Source: Bacteroidia bacterium (GTDB taxonomy: Bacteria > Bacteroidota > Bacteroidia > B-17B0 > Aurantibacillaceae). From it: a stretch of 64,000 nt of DNA. Of the stretch, positions 53,855 to 62,219 are shown piece by piece (within the stretch, counting starts at the first letter, position 1; each line of letters begins with the position of its first letter). The notes beneath the pieces were generated by a model. It saw nothing but the letters and a program-made list of their open reading frames with translations, was not told where the DNA came from and did not search any database. A program made the translations under genes and the position numbers. The stretch is taken from the NCBI GenBank assembly GCA_016787785.1, contig JAEUTO010000010.1, positions 434,001-498,000 on the forward strand. The letters run 5' to 3'.

Positions 53855-55309
53855 ATGAAAACTAAATTTTTATCCATCTTTTTTATTACCTCGGTAATAT
53901 CTTTTAAAGCCCAACAGATTCAAACCAGACAGGTATCGCCTTTTAATAAAATAGAAGCTTACGGTTCGGTTAATGTAATTTACACTAGTTCTGACAGTCT
54001 TGAAGTAAAAATAAGTGCGGCTGACAAAGAAATTGATAACGTAGAAACCAAAGTTGATAACGCTACACTTTTTATACATAACAAAGGTCGTTTTACAAAC
54101 CCGGTTAATGTGTATGTAAAGAACAGTAAGTTAACAGAATTGCAAAGTAGCGGAGCAACGAGCTTTAAAACAACCAATACTATTAAAGGCGATTCTATCA
54201 GCTTTAGCGTTTCCGGTTCGGCAGATGTAAAAGCAAGTACAGAAATGCGCTCTATTCATGCAATTCAAAGTGGTGCCAGCGATCTTAAATTAACAGGCAG
54301 TGCAACCAACATCTTTGCTGAACTTTCCGGAGCCTCTACTTTAAAAGGATTCGATCTGTCTGCAAACTTTGCAAACATTGTAACCACAGGCGCTTCAACA
54401 GCAAAAGTATATGTGAATGAAAAATTAGTGGCAAATGCAAGCGGCGCCAGCAACATAAAAATTAAAGGCGATGTAAAAGACATAAGTGCCGAGGCTACGC
54501 CGGCAGCAAGTATTACAAAAACATTTGACCAGGCAAAAAGTAGCAAGAAAGGAGGGAACGACACAACCGTTTATAATTGGAAAGGGAAAAAATTCATCAT
54601 TATTGATGCAGATAAAGATTTTGACCTAACAGATACCATTAAAATAAAACGCGGTTATATTAACCAGGACTTTAACCATTGGGCAGGTTTTTCGATGGGG
54701 GTTAACGGTTATGTAGGCTCAAACGGCAGCATGACCTTACCAAAGTCTATTAACTATATGGACCTTGATTATAGCCGTAGTTTTAATTTTCAGTTTAATC
54801 TTATTGAGCGTCACTTAAATATTGTAAAGAACAATTTAAAACTTGTAACCGGTTTTGGGTTTGATTATCACTCTTATGCTTTTAACCGTAATACAAATTT
54901 AAATCCAAATTCGGATAGTTTAGGAGATTTTGCAGCGGTAGACAGCTCTAATCTTTATGCCTACAATAAAAATAAGTTCAGATCTACCTATATACAAGTG
55001 CCTTTATTACTCGAATTTAATACCAGCAATAACCCACGCAAATCATTTCACATGGCTTTTGGTGTAGTAGGTCAGTATCTGATCGCCTCACGCACTAAGC
55101 AAGAGTTAGGGCAAAACGATTTTGAATTCACCAAACAAAGAAGAGATAGTTATAATTTAAGTCCTTTTTCTGCTAAAGCGCTCGTAAATATTGGTTACAA
55201 ACAATTTACGGTGTTTGGCGAATACAGTTTAACAAGTATGTTTCAACCGGGTAAAGGCCCTGATTTACATCCTTTTACGGTTGGTGTAAGACTAATTGCT
55301 TTCGATTAA
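53855..55309 (+). CDS. DUF2807 (head-GIN) protein with C-terminal outer-membrane beta barrel
   Basis: A 484-residue outer-membrane protein. Signal peptide 1-19. Residues ~25-215 are a DUF2807/head-GIN beta-helix domain (FNKIEAYGSVNVIYTSSDSLEVKISA, core FNKIEAYGSVNV; repeating SGAS/SGSAD steps). Residues ~275-484 form an eight-strand-type beta barrel with alternating aromatic strands (VTGFGFDYHSYAFN, YIQVPLLLEFNTSN, KALVNIGYKQFTVFGEYSLTSMF). The head-GIN fold is often called a putative autotransporter adhesin. Its promoter matches that of the ECF sigma gene, so it is probably a member of that regulon. Confidence 0.85.
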   Translation: MKTKFLSIFFITSVISFKAQQIQTRQVSPFNKIEAYGSVNVIYTSSDSLEVKISAADKEIDNVETKVDNATLFIHNKGRFTNPVNVYVKNSKLTELQSSGATSFKTTNTIKGDSISFSVSGSADVKASTEMRSIHAIQSGASDLKLTGSATNIFAELSGASTLKGFDLSANFANIVTTGASTAKVYVNEKLVANASGASNIKIKGDVKDISAEATPAASITKTFDQAKSSKKGGNDTTVYNWKGKKFIIIDADKDFDLTDTIKIKRGYINQDFNHWAGFSMGVNGYVGSNGSMTLPKSINYMDLDYSRSFNFQFNLIERHLNIVKNNLKLVTGFGFDYHSYAFNRNTNLNPNSDSLGDFAAVDSSNLYAYNKNKFRSTYIQVPLLLEFNTSNNPRKSFHMAFGVVGQYLIASRTKQELGQNDFEFTKQRRDSYNLSPFSAKALVNIGYKQFTVFGEYSLTSMFQPGKGPDLHPFTVGVRLIAFD

Positions 55310-55326
55310 TAACCATAAATAAAAAC

Positions 55327-55358
55327 AAAAGCCTGTTTAGAAATAGACAGGCTTTTTT
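55327..55358 (+). terminator. Terminator after the DUF2807 gene
   Basis: AAAAGCCTGT and its complement ACAGGCTTTT around a ten-base loop, then T-run, 17 bases after the stop. Confidence 0.85.
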
Positions 55359-55418
55359 ATTGAATAATAGCAGTTTAAACCATTCGCATTTTCAATTATA
55401 AAATCCTGACAATTTTTT

Positions 55419-55426
55419 TATCTTTG
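55419..55426 (+). promoter_or_regulatory. -7 box of the acyltransferase gene
   Basis: TATCTTTG, 12 bases before ATG 55438; exact TAnnTTTG match; no clear -33 element. Confidence 0.5.
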
Positions 55427-55437
55427 GCAAAGTTCTT

Positions 55438-56289
55438 ATGGAAAGCAATAAGTTTATAGATGTAGAGAAGATCCTAAAGGAAAAAGCCTATAAATTGTAC
55501 CGATGGTTACCCCGTTTTGCTATTAACTGGCTTAAGAAAAAACTTCACGAAGACGACATAAACTCGGCCATGGTGCACCTTGGCACTGCGCAGGGACTTG
55601 ATTTTAATGCCAAGGGCCTTGAACGTTTAGGCGCAAAGGTAGAGTCGGTTAACGCGCACCTTGTGCCTAAGACAGGTAAAGTAACCATTGCATCCAATCA
55701 TCCCTTAGGTGGATTGGACGGCATGGCCCTTATTAAAGCAGTTGGCGAATTAAGGCCCGATGTACGTTTTTTTGTAAACGATGTTTTAAAGAATTTAAAG
55801 AATTACGGAGAGGTATTTGTTGCGGTTAACAAACTGGGCGCGGCCTCTGCGGGCTCTTTAAGGATCATGGAAGAAACGTTCAGGCAAGAAAACGCTGTGC
55901 TGATCTTCCCTTCAGGCCTTGTCTCTCGCAAGAATAATGGCCTGGTGCGAGATCTTAAATGGCGCAAAAGCTTTGTTACACAGTCCATCGATCACAAACG
56001 CCTGGTGCAGCCTGTTTTTATTGAAGGCGAGAACTCTAAATTCTTTTACAATTTTGCACGGTGGCGCAAACGCCTGGGTATAAAGGCAAACATCGAAATG
56101 CTTTTTTTGCCTGATGAAATGTTTATGGCCAATAAAAAAACAATTCGCATACACTTTAGTAAACCCTTTGATGCAAAAGTGTTTGATAGCAGTAAGACCC
56201 ATAGAGAATGGTCTGACCTGGTTTATAAATTCATTTACTCGCCCGAGTTTATGAAAGGGGTTACTTTTGAAGAATACATTAAGCTTTAA
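55438..56289 (+). CDS. Glycerol acyltransferase (lysophospholipid acyltransferase family)
   Basis: A 283-residue PlsC-superfamily protein. Motif I is NHPLGGLDGMA (a Bacteroidota variant of NHxxxxD, ~residues 87-97), motif III-like VLIFPSGLVSRKNNG and motif IV VQPVFIEGENSKFF are present. N-terminal ~40 residues form a basic amphipathic stretch (YRWLPRFAINWLKKKLHED). Predicted to transfer an acyl chain in phospholipid or ornithine-lipid synthesis; the exact acceptor is not identifiable. Single gene between a terminator and a convergent T9SS gene. Confidence 0.87.
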   Translation: MESNKFIDVEKILKEKAYKLYRWLPRFAINWLKKKLHEDDINSAMVHLGTAQGLDFNAKGLERLGAKVESVNAHLVPKTGKVTIASNHPLGGLDGMALIKAVGELRPDVRFFVNDVLKNLKNYGEVFVAVNKLGAASAGSLRIMEETFRQENAVLIFPSGLVSRKNNGLVRDLKWRKSFVTQSIDHKRLVQPVFIEGENSKFFYNFARWRKRLGIKANIEMLFLPDEMFMANKKTIRIHFSKPFDAKVFDSSKTHREWSDLVYKFIYSPEFMKGVTFEEYIKL

Positions 56290-56290
56290 G

Positions 56291-59200
56291 CTACCTTATC
56301 AAATTAATGTGACCCGTTCTGGTAGTTGTTTTAGAACCAAAGGTATTGTACGTTAGTTTATAAGTGTATGTTGCAACCTGACAATCCTGCCCTTTGTATC
56401 TACCGTTCCATCTATGTGTAATATCAGTTGAGGTAAATAATTTTTCGCCCCAGCGGTCAAATATTTCTAAGGTAAGATCCGAAAAGCCAAAACCCGAAAC
56501 ATAGAATTCGTCATTCAATCCGTCGCCATTGGGTGTAAATGCATTGGGGATATACAACACATTTTCGCGACTAACATCAATACAAACTTCATCAGTAGCC
56601 CGGCAACCATAACCGTTTATGGCTTCAATCACATAACAACTGTTCTTAATTGGAAAGATCTGAGTAGAAGGGCAATCTGCACAGGAAATATCATCGCCCG
56701 ATATCCATTTCAAAACACCATCACCAACAGCAGTTATTATCATTGGTTCTTTTAAATTGAATACGGTGTCTCTTCCTGCAAACACTTTAGGTTTAGGATT
56801 AACATGAACCAGAACGGTTGCCGTTGTGCCGCAATAGCCATCATTTGAAACAGTTACGCTATAAACCGAAGTTGCGTTCGGACTAACTACAATGCCAAAA
56901 TCATTTGGATTTGATAAACCAAGGTTAGGCGTCCAGTTAAAAGTATTGCCACCACTTACAGTTAAAACGGCATCCTCACCCTCACAAATAGTAACATTTC
57001 CGGATATTACCGGAACAGCGTAGGGTAGGACATTAACTGAAAAGGTTGTTGCCTCAATGCAGCTTACCATACCAATAGTATTTACACCAATTAATGTAAA
57101 GTTGGTAGCTGCAGTAGGCGAAGCTACAACCAAAGAACCGTTAGGGTTCGAAAGTACACTGGTAGGTAACCAACTGTATGTTTGTGCGCCTGAAGCGTTT
57201 AGGGTTAAAGTGGAGCCAAAACAAACCTTATTATCTGCAGCAGTTATTACAGGTGCAGGCTCAGGGACTAAACTAATAGGAATTGAATTTGTACCGTTAC
57301 AATTACCATTACTGCCGGTAACTGTGTAAATACTATTTACAATCGGTGTTGCAATTACCGAAAAATCTAAAGTTGTATTTAAAGTAATGGAAGGAGCCCA
57401 TGTATAGGTTGTAGCACCGGTTGCAGTTAGTGTAGCACTTTGTCCAATACAGATCAATGGATTATTTGTAACAATATTAATAACCGGCAATGGCACAACC
57501 GTTACCTCTACGGCTGTTCTGGTTGTTGTAATACCGCAGGAAGGATCTTCGATATAAAAAGTGGTTGTTGTTGAAAGAGTTGATGTGTTTAGGTTTGGTC
57601 CGGTTCCAAGTAAATTACCTCCTAAAGGAGCATTGAACCAATTTAGTCCACAGGTTAAAGAAGAGCTTAAGATTGTGCTATTACCTGCGCAGATGGTCAT
57701 TAAAGGCGGTGGTGTAATATTAGGTGGCATAACAGGAACACAAGGGTTAAATTTTGAAAGGAAGACATCAGCGCCGCCGCCGGCGTAGATAGGTTGATGA
57801 CTGCCTGCAGTAATTATTATTGCGGCTGAAGCGGCTGTGGTATTGCCGGATAAATAAATATCACCGGTTGACTGTTCCAAACAACCCCAACCAAAGTTTT
57901 CTGCGGCAACGCCTCCATAATAAGTTCCCCATTGTCGTACCCCTGCGTTATTAAATTTTGCAGCAAAACAATCGTTAGATCCTCCGCAAATATCCTGATA
58001 TGTGCACGGCGTAGCAATTGCGTTTCCGGAAGGGGTTGAGGTCATTCCAAATAAATAAATATTTCCGGAAACGTCAATTTCCAAATTCATCCCATCCTCA
58101 GCCCCAAAGCCTCCATAATAAGTGGCCCATTGCCTCACACCCGCGAAGTCGAATGTAGCCAAAAAAGCATCCCCGCCGCCTGCATAAAATTGTTGATGCG
58201 TGCCGGGAGTTGCAATTACAGTGCCTGTGCCCGTTGTAGTTCCACCATATAAATATAAATTATTATTAAATATTTTTACTGTCCAGCTTACATCATTGCC
58301 AATGCCGCCGTAATATGTTCCCCATTGCATTGTTCCGGATGGGGTATATTTTACTAAAAATCCATCTGAAGGTCCTCCGCCATAGTTTGGTTGATGACAG
58401 CCGAAAGTTGTCATATTTGTACTGCTAGGTGCAGTTGTTCCCCCGGGCATATAAACATTACCTACGGCATCAACAGTGCAGATGCCAGGATCTTCTCTGC
58501 CAGCTCCTCCATAAAGTGTGCCCCATAAGCGAACACCGGCAGTAGTAAATTTTACAAGAAAAGCATCTCCTTGTCCTCCTCCATTTAAAGGCTGTTGGCA
58601 ACCCGTTGTCGCAATACTTGTACCGCTTGCCGTTGAAGATAATCCGGTCATGTATACATTTGCACCATCGAGTATACAGCCATAAGCCCATTCATAACCA
58701 TTACCTCCATAAAAAGTGCCCCAAAGCCTTATACCATTGGGATCGAACTTTGCAAGAAAGGCATCACTTGTACCGTTAACCAAAGGCGAACCGCCAGAAA
58801 CAGGCTGATGAGAACCGGGAGTAGCAATAACTAAAGGGTTTGTGGCAGAAGTACCGCCAGCCATATAAATATTTCCTGTAGCATCTACACAAATACAATT
58901 CGCAAAATCATTTTGAGCTCCTCCATAGTATGTGCCCCATTGACGAACACCGCCGGAATTAAATTTCACTAAAAAAGCATCGCCCCAATTACCTCCACCG
59001 GCATAAGTAGTTTGATGTGCGCCAACCGTGGCAATGCTGGTAAGATTACTTGATTTAGTTTCACCACTTAAATAAACATTGCCAAAACTATCTGTTATCG
59101 GAAAGCACGACGATTCAACTGATAATCCACCATAATAAGTGCCCCACACTCGAATTAAAGGATCAATGATAAAGGGTAGGGCTGGATCAATGTTTTTAAT

Positions 59201-59926
59201 ATCAAAAGAAACAACGCCTTTATTTATAACCCACTTTGCAAAAAGTTGCTTACCGTTTTGTGTAACGTAAGGTGCTGCCTCTATTAACTCACCCAAAGGT
59301 GTTTTAATTATTAATTCGCCTTTTTTATTAATGCTCAATTTTTCGGCACCACTAAATTCTAATTGAATTTGTTTGTGATCTGCCCCTGCGGCAACCATGT
59401 AATCGTATTTTAAATTGCCGTTCTTTTCGTACCATTTAAGATCAATGCCGGAATACAATTGCTGGTAGATAATGTTCTTATAACTCTTTACATTTAATGC
59501 GCCTTGCGGACAAGCTTCCAGATAATAATTATCAAAACCTTCCAGTGCTTCTCCTTTTTTTATCAAAGCATTTGTATTTGCATTTAACCAATTAATGTCT
59601 AAACGGTAAACAGTTATTTGATCAGGTTGCGCTTCAATTCCTTTTGAGTGGCGGATTGGGGCCATTCCGTCTTGTTTTTTCCAGGAATCAACTCTATTTA
59701 ATTGGTAAGAAATACCATTATTCTTTAGATGAAAAACCAATTGACCATCTGTTCCCGAAAATAAAATATCTGGTCGCAGTTTGTAGAATTGGTCGCTAAC
59801 CTGGCCTTTATTTTCTTTAAAACTAATTGTTGGGGTTTTAGGCAACTCATTAGCTCTTACACATAATGTAAAAGCGGTTAATAAAAGGGAGAAAATTTGC
59901 CTATGTGCGCTTAACTTCATCGCCAT
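56291..59926 (-). CDS. Large SBBP-repeat T9SS type B secreted protein
   Basis: A 1211-residue surface protein. Signal peptide ~1-25. Residues ~30-250 match the DUF7948 region that precedes SBBP repeats (FKENKGQVSDQFY, IKWYEKNGNLKYDYMV-like). Residues ~255-730 contain seven or so SBBP beta-propeller-type repeats, each with VRQWGTYYGG and a GNIYLxG step. Residues ~745-1085 are Ig-like/PKD modules with VCFGSTLTLNASGAQTYSW and similar. The C-terminus (~1120-1211) is a type B sorting domain: FTPNGDGLNDEFYV, IFDRWGEKLFTS, ATYTYKLTYN. Probably a gliding/adhesion-related surface protein; the propeller may bind glycans or another protein. Confidence 0.88.
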   Translation of the reverse strand: MAMKLSAHRQIFSLLLTAFTLCVRANELPKTPTISFKENKGQVSDQFYKLRPDILFSGTDGQLVFHLKNNGISYQLNRVDSWKKQDGMAPIRHSKGIEAQPDQITVYRLDINWLNANTNALIKKGEALEGFDNYYLEACPQGALNVKSYKNIIYQQLYSGIDLKWYEKNGNLKYDYMVAAGADHKQIQLEFSGAEKLSINKKGELIIKTPLGELIEAAPYVTQNGKQLFAKWVINKGVVSFDIKNIDPALPFIIDPLIRVWGTYYGGLSVESSCFPITDSFGNVYLSGETKSSNLTSIATVGAHQTTYAGGGNWGDAFLVKFNSGGVRQWGTYYGGAQNDFANCICVDATGNIYMAGGTSATNPLVIATPGSHQPVSGGSPLVNGTSDAFLAKFDPNGIRLWGTFYGGNGYEWAYGCILDGANVYMTGLSSTASGTSIATTGCQQPLNGGGQGDAFLVKFTTAGVRLWGTLYGGAGREDPGICTVDAVGNVYMPGGTTAPSSTNMTTFGCHQPNYGGGPSDGFLVKYTPSGTMQWGTYYGGIGNDVSWTVKIFNNNLYLYGGTTTGTGTVIATPGTHQQFYAGGGDAFLATFDFAGVRQWATYYGGFGAEDGMNLEIDVSGNIYLFGMTSTPSGNAIATPCTYQDICGGSNDCFAAKFNNAGVRQWGTYYGGVAAENFGWGCLEQSTGDIYLSGNTTAASAAIIITAGSHQPIYAGGGADVFLSKFNPCVPVMPPNITPPPLMTICAGNSTILSSSLTCGLNWFNAPLGGNLLGTGPNLNTSTLSTTTTFYIEDPSCGITTTRTAVEVTVVPLPVINIVTNNPLICIGQSATLTATGATTYTWAPSITLNTTLDFSVIATPIVNSIYTVTGSNGNCNGTNSIPISLVPEPAPVITAADNKVCFGSTLTLNASGAQTYSWLPTSVLSNPNGSLVVASPTAATNFTLIGVNTIGMVSCIEATTFSVNVLPYAVPVISGNVTICEGEDAVLTVSGGNTFNWTPNLGLSNPNDFGIVVSPNATSVYSVTVSNDGYCGTTATVLVHVNPKPKVFAGRDTVFNLKEPMIITAVGDGVLKWISGDDISCADCPSTQIFPIKNSCYVIEAINGYGCRATDEVCIDVSRENVLYIPNAFTPNGDGLNDEFYVSGFGFSDLTLEIFDRWGEKLFTSTDITHRWNGRYKGQDCQVATYTYKLTYNTFGSKTTTRTGHINLIR

Positions 59927-60075
59927 TGTAAATTTAATACTTAAAAGTCTAAAAATGAAGCTTTTTAATAAGTGGCAATGGTAGTGAAATAAGTGGTTAA
60001 CAGGTTATAAGGCTTAATAAGTTGCTAAAATCGGGTTAAGGCTCATTTTCTTGTAAAAGTGCTTCTATTTTAGCT

Positions 60076-60083
60076 TAAATTTG
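60076..60083 (+). promoter_or_regulatory. -7 box before the small hypothetical gene at 60094
   Basis: TAAATTTG, ten bases before ATG 60094; a TTG lies 22 bases upstream (60051-60053). Confidence 0.5.
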
Positions 60084-60093
60084 TAATACCCAC

Positions 60094-60393
60094 ATGAAAG
60101 ACATTTTTTTAGTACATATTGTTTTGCCCGAAGTTTTTACGCCAAAATTTTGGGACCTTGTTCCAAAACAAACAAAAAGAATTAATGATCTTTTAGAGAA
60201 CCGTGTTATTTTAAACTATTCGTTAGACATGGAGCGTAAGAATGTTTGGGTATTTATGGAGGCTAAAGACGAAAAAGCCGTAATGGATATTTTAAGCACT
60301 TTTCCTATTATTAAAGATGTTACAGTAAAAATTCACGAACTGGCATTTTTTGATGCTGCACCAATTGGGCTTCCTGAACTAATAATGAACTAA
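60094..60393 (+). CDS. Small hypothetical protein, muconolactone isomerase-like fold
   Basis: A 99-residue soluble protein: FLVHIVLPEVFTPKFWDLVPKQTKRINDLLENRVILNYSL (core HIVLPEVFTPKFWDLVPKQ) then ENRV...WVFMEAKDEKAVMDILSTFPIIKDVTVKIHEL (core FMEAKDEKAVMDIL). The order of a strand, helix, strand, strand, helix, strand resembles YciI/muconolactone-isomerase-like dimeric ferredoxin folds. No active-site residues can be assigned. Separated by 75 bases from the next gene. Confidence 0.6.
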   Translation: MKDIFLVHIVLPEVFTPKFWDLVPKQTKRINDLLENRVILNYSLDMERKNVWVFMEAKDEKAVMDILSTFPIIKDVTVKIHELAFFDAAPIGLPELIMN

Positions 60394-60457
60394 CAATTAG
60401 TTCTTTAATCGTTAATCATTTATCTTTTAGCGGTTTTAAAAGTTTTTCAATAAAACG

Positions 60458-60465
60458 TATATTTG
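60458..60465 (+). promoter_or_regulatory. -7 box immediately before the methyltransferase gene
   Basis: TATATTTG ends three bases before ATG 60469, so any transcript from it would have no leader; alternatively the promoter is a chance match. It contains the TTG at 60463, making that TTG an unlikely start. Confidence 0.4.
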
Positions 60466-60468
60466 AAC

Positions 60469-61167
60469 ATGGCAACAAAAGAGCAGGTTAAAGAGTATTA
60501 CGATACGTTTAAAGAACATCAAAAACAATTGGGCATTAATATTCGCCATCGCACTATTTTCAAAAATCTAAAGAATGCAGGTTTAAAGCCTAACTCTAAT
60601 GTGCTGGAGATTGGCTGTGGCATTGGTACTGTTAGCAATTTAATTTTAAAATATATTACCGAAGGAAGTTTTGTTGGCCTTGATATTAGCCCCGAAAGCA
60701 TAAACATGGCAAAGACTTTTAACGCGTTTCATAAAAAGGCTGAGTTTTTGGTAAATGACATGAGTAATTTTACCCATAAAACTAAATTTGATTTTATAGT
60801 ATTTCCCGATGTTTTAGAGCATATTCCTGTTGAGCAGCATGCTAACATCTTTGAGACCGTTTCAAAATTAAGTAGTGATAAAGCTGTTATTTTAATTAAT
60901 ATTCCTGAGCCAAACTATTTAAACTGGGTACGCGAGCATGATCCAAAAAGGTTGCAGATCATTGATCAGTCTTTGTCTATGCAGGATCTTTTAAATAACT
61001 CTTACCCGTTTGGATTTAAATTGTACTCTATGAATCCTTATTCTTTGCACTACGATGTAAATGATTATTTAAGCGTTGTTCTAAAAAAAGACCCAAGCGT
61101 AAAAACAGTTACTTTAAAAGGCAAGTTAACGCGTGCTATAGAGAACACAAAAAGCAAATTGGCTTAA
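60469..61167 (+). CDS. Class I SAM-dependent methyltransferase
   Basis: A ~232-residue Rossmann-fold methyltransferase. Motif I is VLEIGCGIGTVS (~residues 45-56), the acidic loop is GLDISPESI (~73-81) and motif IV region FIVFPDVLEHIP (~113-124). The group is of the Ubi/COQ5-like or UbiE-type sugar and lipid methyltransferases often found in polysaccharide loci. Starts at ATG 60469 (see promoter box). Six bases before the glycosyltransferase, so it is the first gene of the surface-polysaccharide operon. Confidence 0.88.
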   Translation: MATKEQVKEYYDTFKEHQKQLGINIRHRTIFKNLKNAGLKPNSNVLEIGCGIGTVSNLILKYITEGSFVGLDISPESINMAKTFNAFHKKAEFLVNDMSNFTHKTKFDFIVFPDVLEHIPVEQHANIFETVSKLSSDKAVILINIPEPNYLNWVREHDPKRLQIIDQSLSMQDLLNNSYPFGFKLYSMNPYSLHYDVNDYLSVVLKKDPSVKTVTLKGKLTRAIENTKSKLA

Positions 61168-61172
61168 AGAGA

Positions 61173-62219
61173 TTGAAGCAAAAACTTTTATATTTTCATG
61201 CAGGTCGCTCTTCTTTTGTAATTAAGGATATTGAGATCTTACAGGAAAAATATAATGTTAAAGAGTTTTTCTTTGATACTACCAATAAATCCAATTACAT
61301 TTTTCAATTTATAAAGCAGAAATTATTTTTGCTTGGGAATATTTTTGGAGCAAAATTAATTGTGTGCCAATTTGCCGGGCATTATTCTTTTTTGCCAATT
61401 CTCTTTGCGAAAATATTCTTTAAAAGATCGGTAATAGTGGCTGGGGGTACTGATTGCGTAGCCTTTCCATCGATCAATTATGGTAACTTTAATACGTCTT
61501 TCATGAGGTTTACAACTTCGTTTTCGTTTAAGAATTGCGATCTTATTTTGCCCGTACATCAAACGTTGGTGGAGTATGATTACAGCTATCAGCCAAACGA
61601 TTTTCCAAAACAAGGCTTCAACTATTTTATTAATGGCCTTAAAACAAAAGTTGAGGTTATTCATAATGGTTATGATAGTAAAAAGTGGTTCTGTAATTCA
61701 GAAAAAGAAAAAAAATCCTTTATAACAATAGGGGCGGGGTTGGGCTCGCGTTTTGGTTTTAGTTTAAAAGGCATTGATATGATCTTTGCCATAGCATCAA
61801 AATTTCCGGATGCAACTTTTTATATTGTTGGCGGGTCTTCTATTAAAACTGCTGCACCAGCCAATGTTAAATTATTAGAAAATATGCCTAATAATCAAAT
61901 TCAACCGTTATTAAGCAAGATGCAGTTCTATTTGCAATTATCATTATCAGAAGGCTTCCCAAATGCTTTATCAGAAGGTATGTTATGTGAGTGTGTGCCT
62001 ATTGTATCAGCAGTTGGCGGCATGCCGGATATAGTGAATGACTGTGGTTATATTTTAAGGCACAAAGACGAAAATGAACTTTATGCTTTGATAAATGAAG
62101 CTTTGAACAAAACAGATGTTAGTACTTTAGGTAAAAAGGCAAGAAAACGTATTGAAGAAAATTATACGTTTGAGAAACGAAAGAACAAACTGTTATCCGA
62201 ATTACAAAAATTAGAGTAA
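61173..62219 (+). CDS. Glycosyltransferase family 4-like
   Basis: A 348-residue GT-B glycosyltransferase starting at TTG. The C-terminal nucleotide-sugar domain shows VEVIHNGYDSKKWF, FITIGAGLGSRFGFSLKGIDMIF and the family motif SLSEGFPNALSEGMLCECVPIVSAVGGMPDIV (core EGFPNALSEGML, with the Glu pair that contacts the donor). The N-terminal domain has an acceptor-type Rossmann half. No membrane helix; peripheral inner-membrane protein. Donor sugar unknown. Confidence 0.9.
   Translation: MKQKLLYFHAGRSSFVIKDIEILQEKYNVKEFFFDTTNKSNYIFQFIKQKLFLLGNIFGAKLIVCQFAGHYSFLPILFAKIFFKRSVIVAGGTDCVAFPSINYGNFNTSFMRFTTSFSFKNCDLILPVHQTLVEYDYSYQPNDFPKQGFNYFINGLKTKVEVIHNGYDSKKWFCNSEKEKKSFITIGAGLGSRFGFSLKGIDMIFAIASKFPDATFYIVGGSSIKTAAPANVKLLENMPNNQIQPLLSKMQFYLQLSLSEGFPNALSEGMLCECVPIVSAVGGMPDIVNDCGYILRHKDENELYALINEALNKTDVSTLGKKARKRIEENYTFEKRKNKLLSELQKLE

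Noticed and set aside
60463-60468. TTG start for the methyltransferase
   Set aside because: Part of a -7 box; ATG 60469 fits better.
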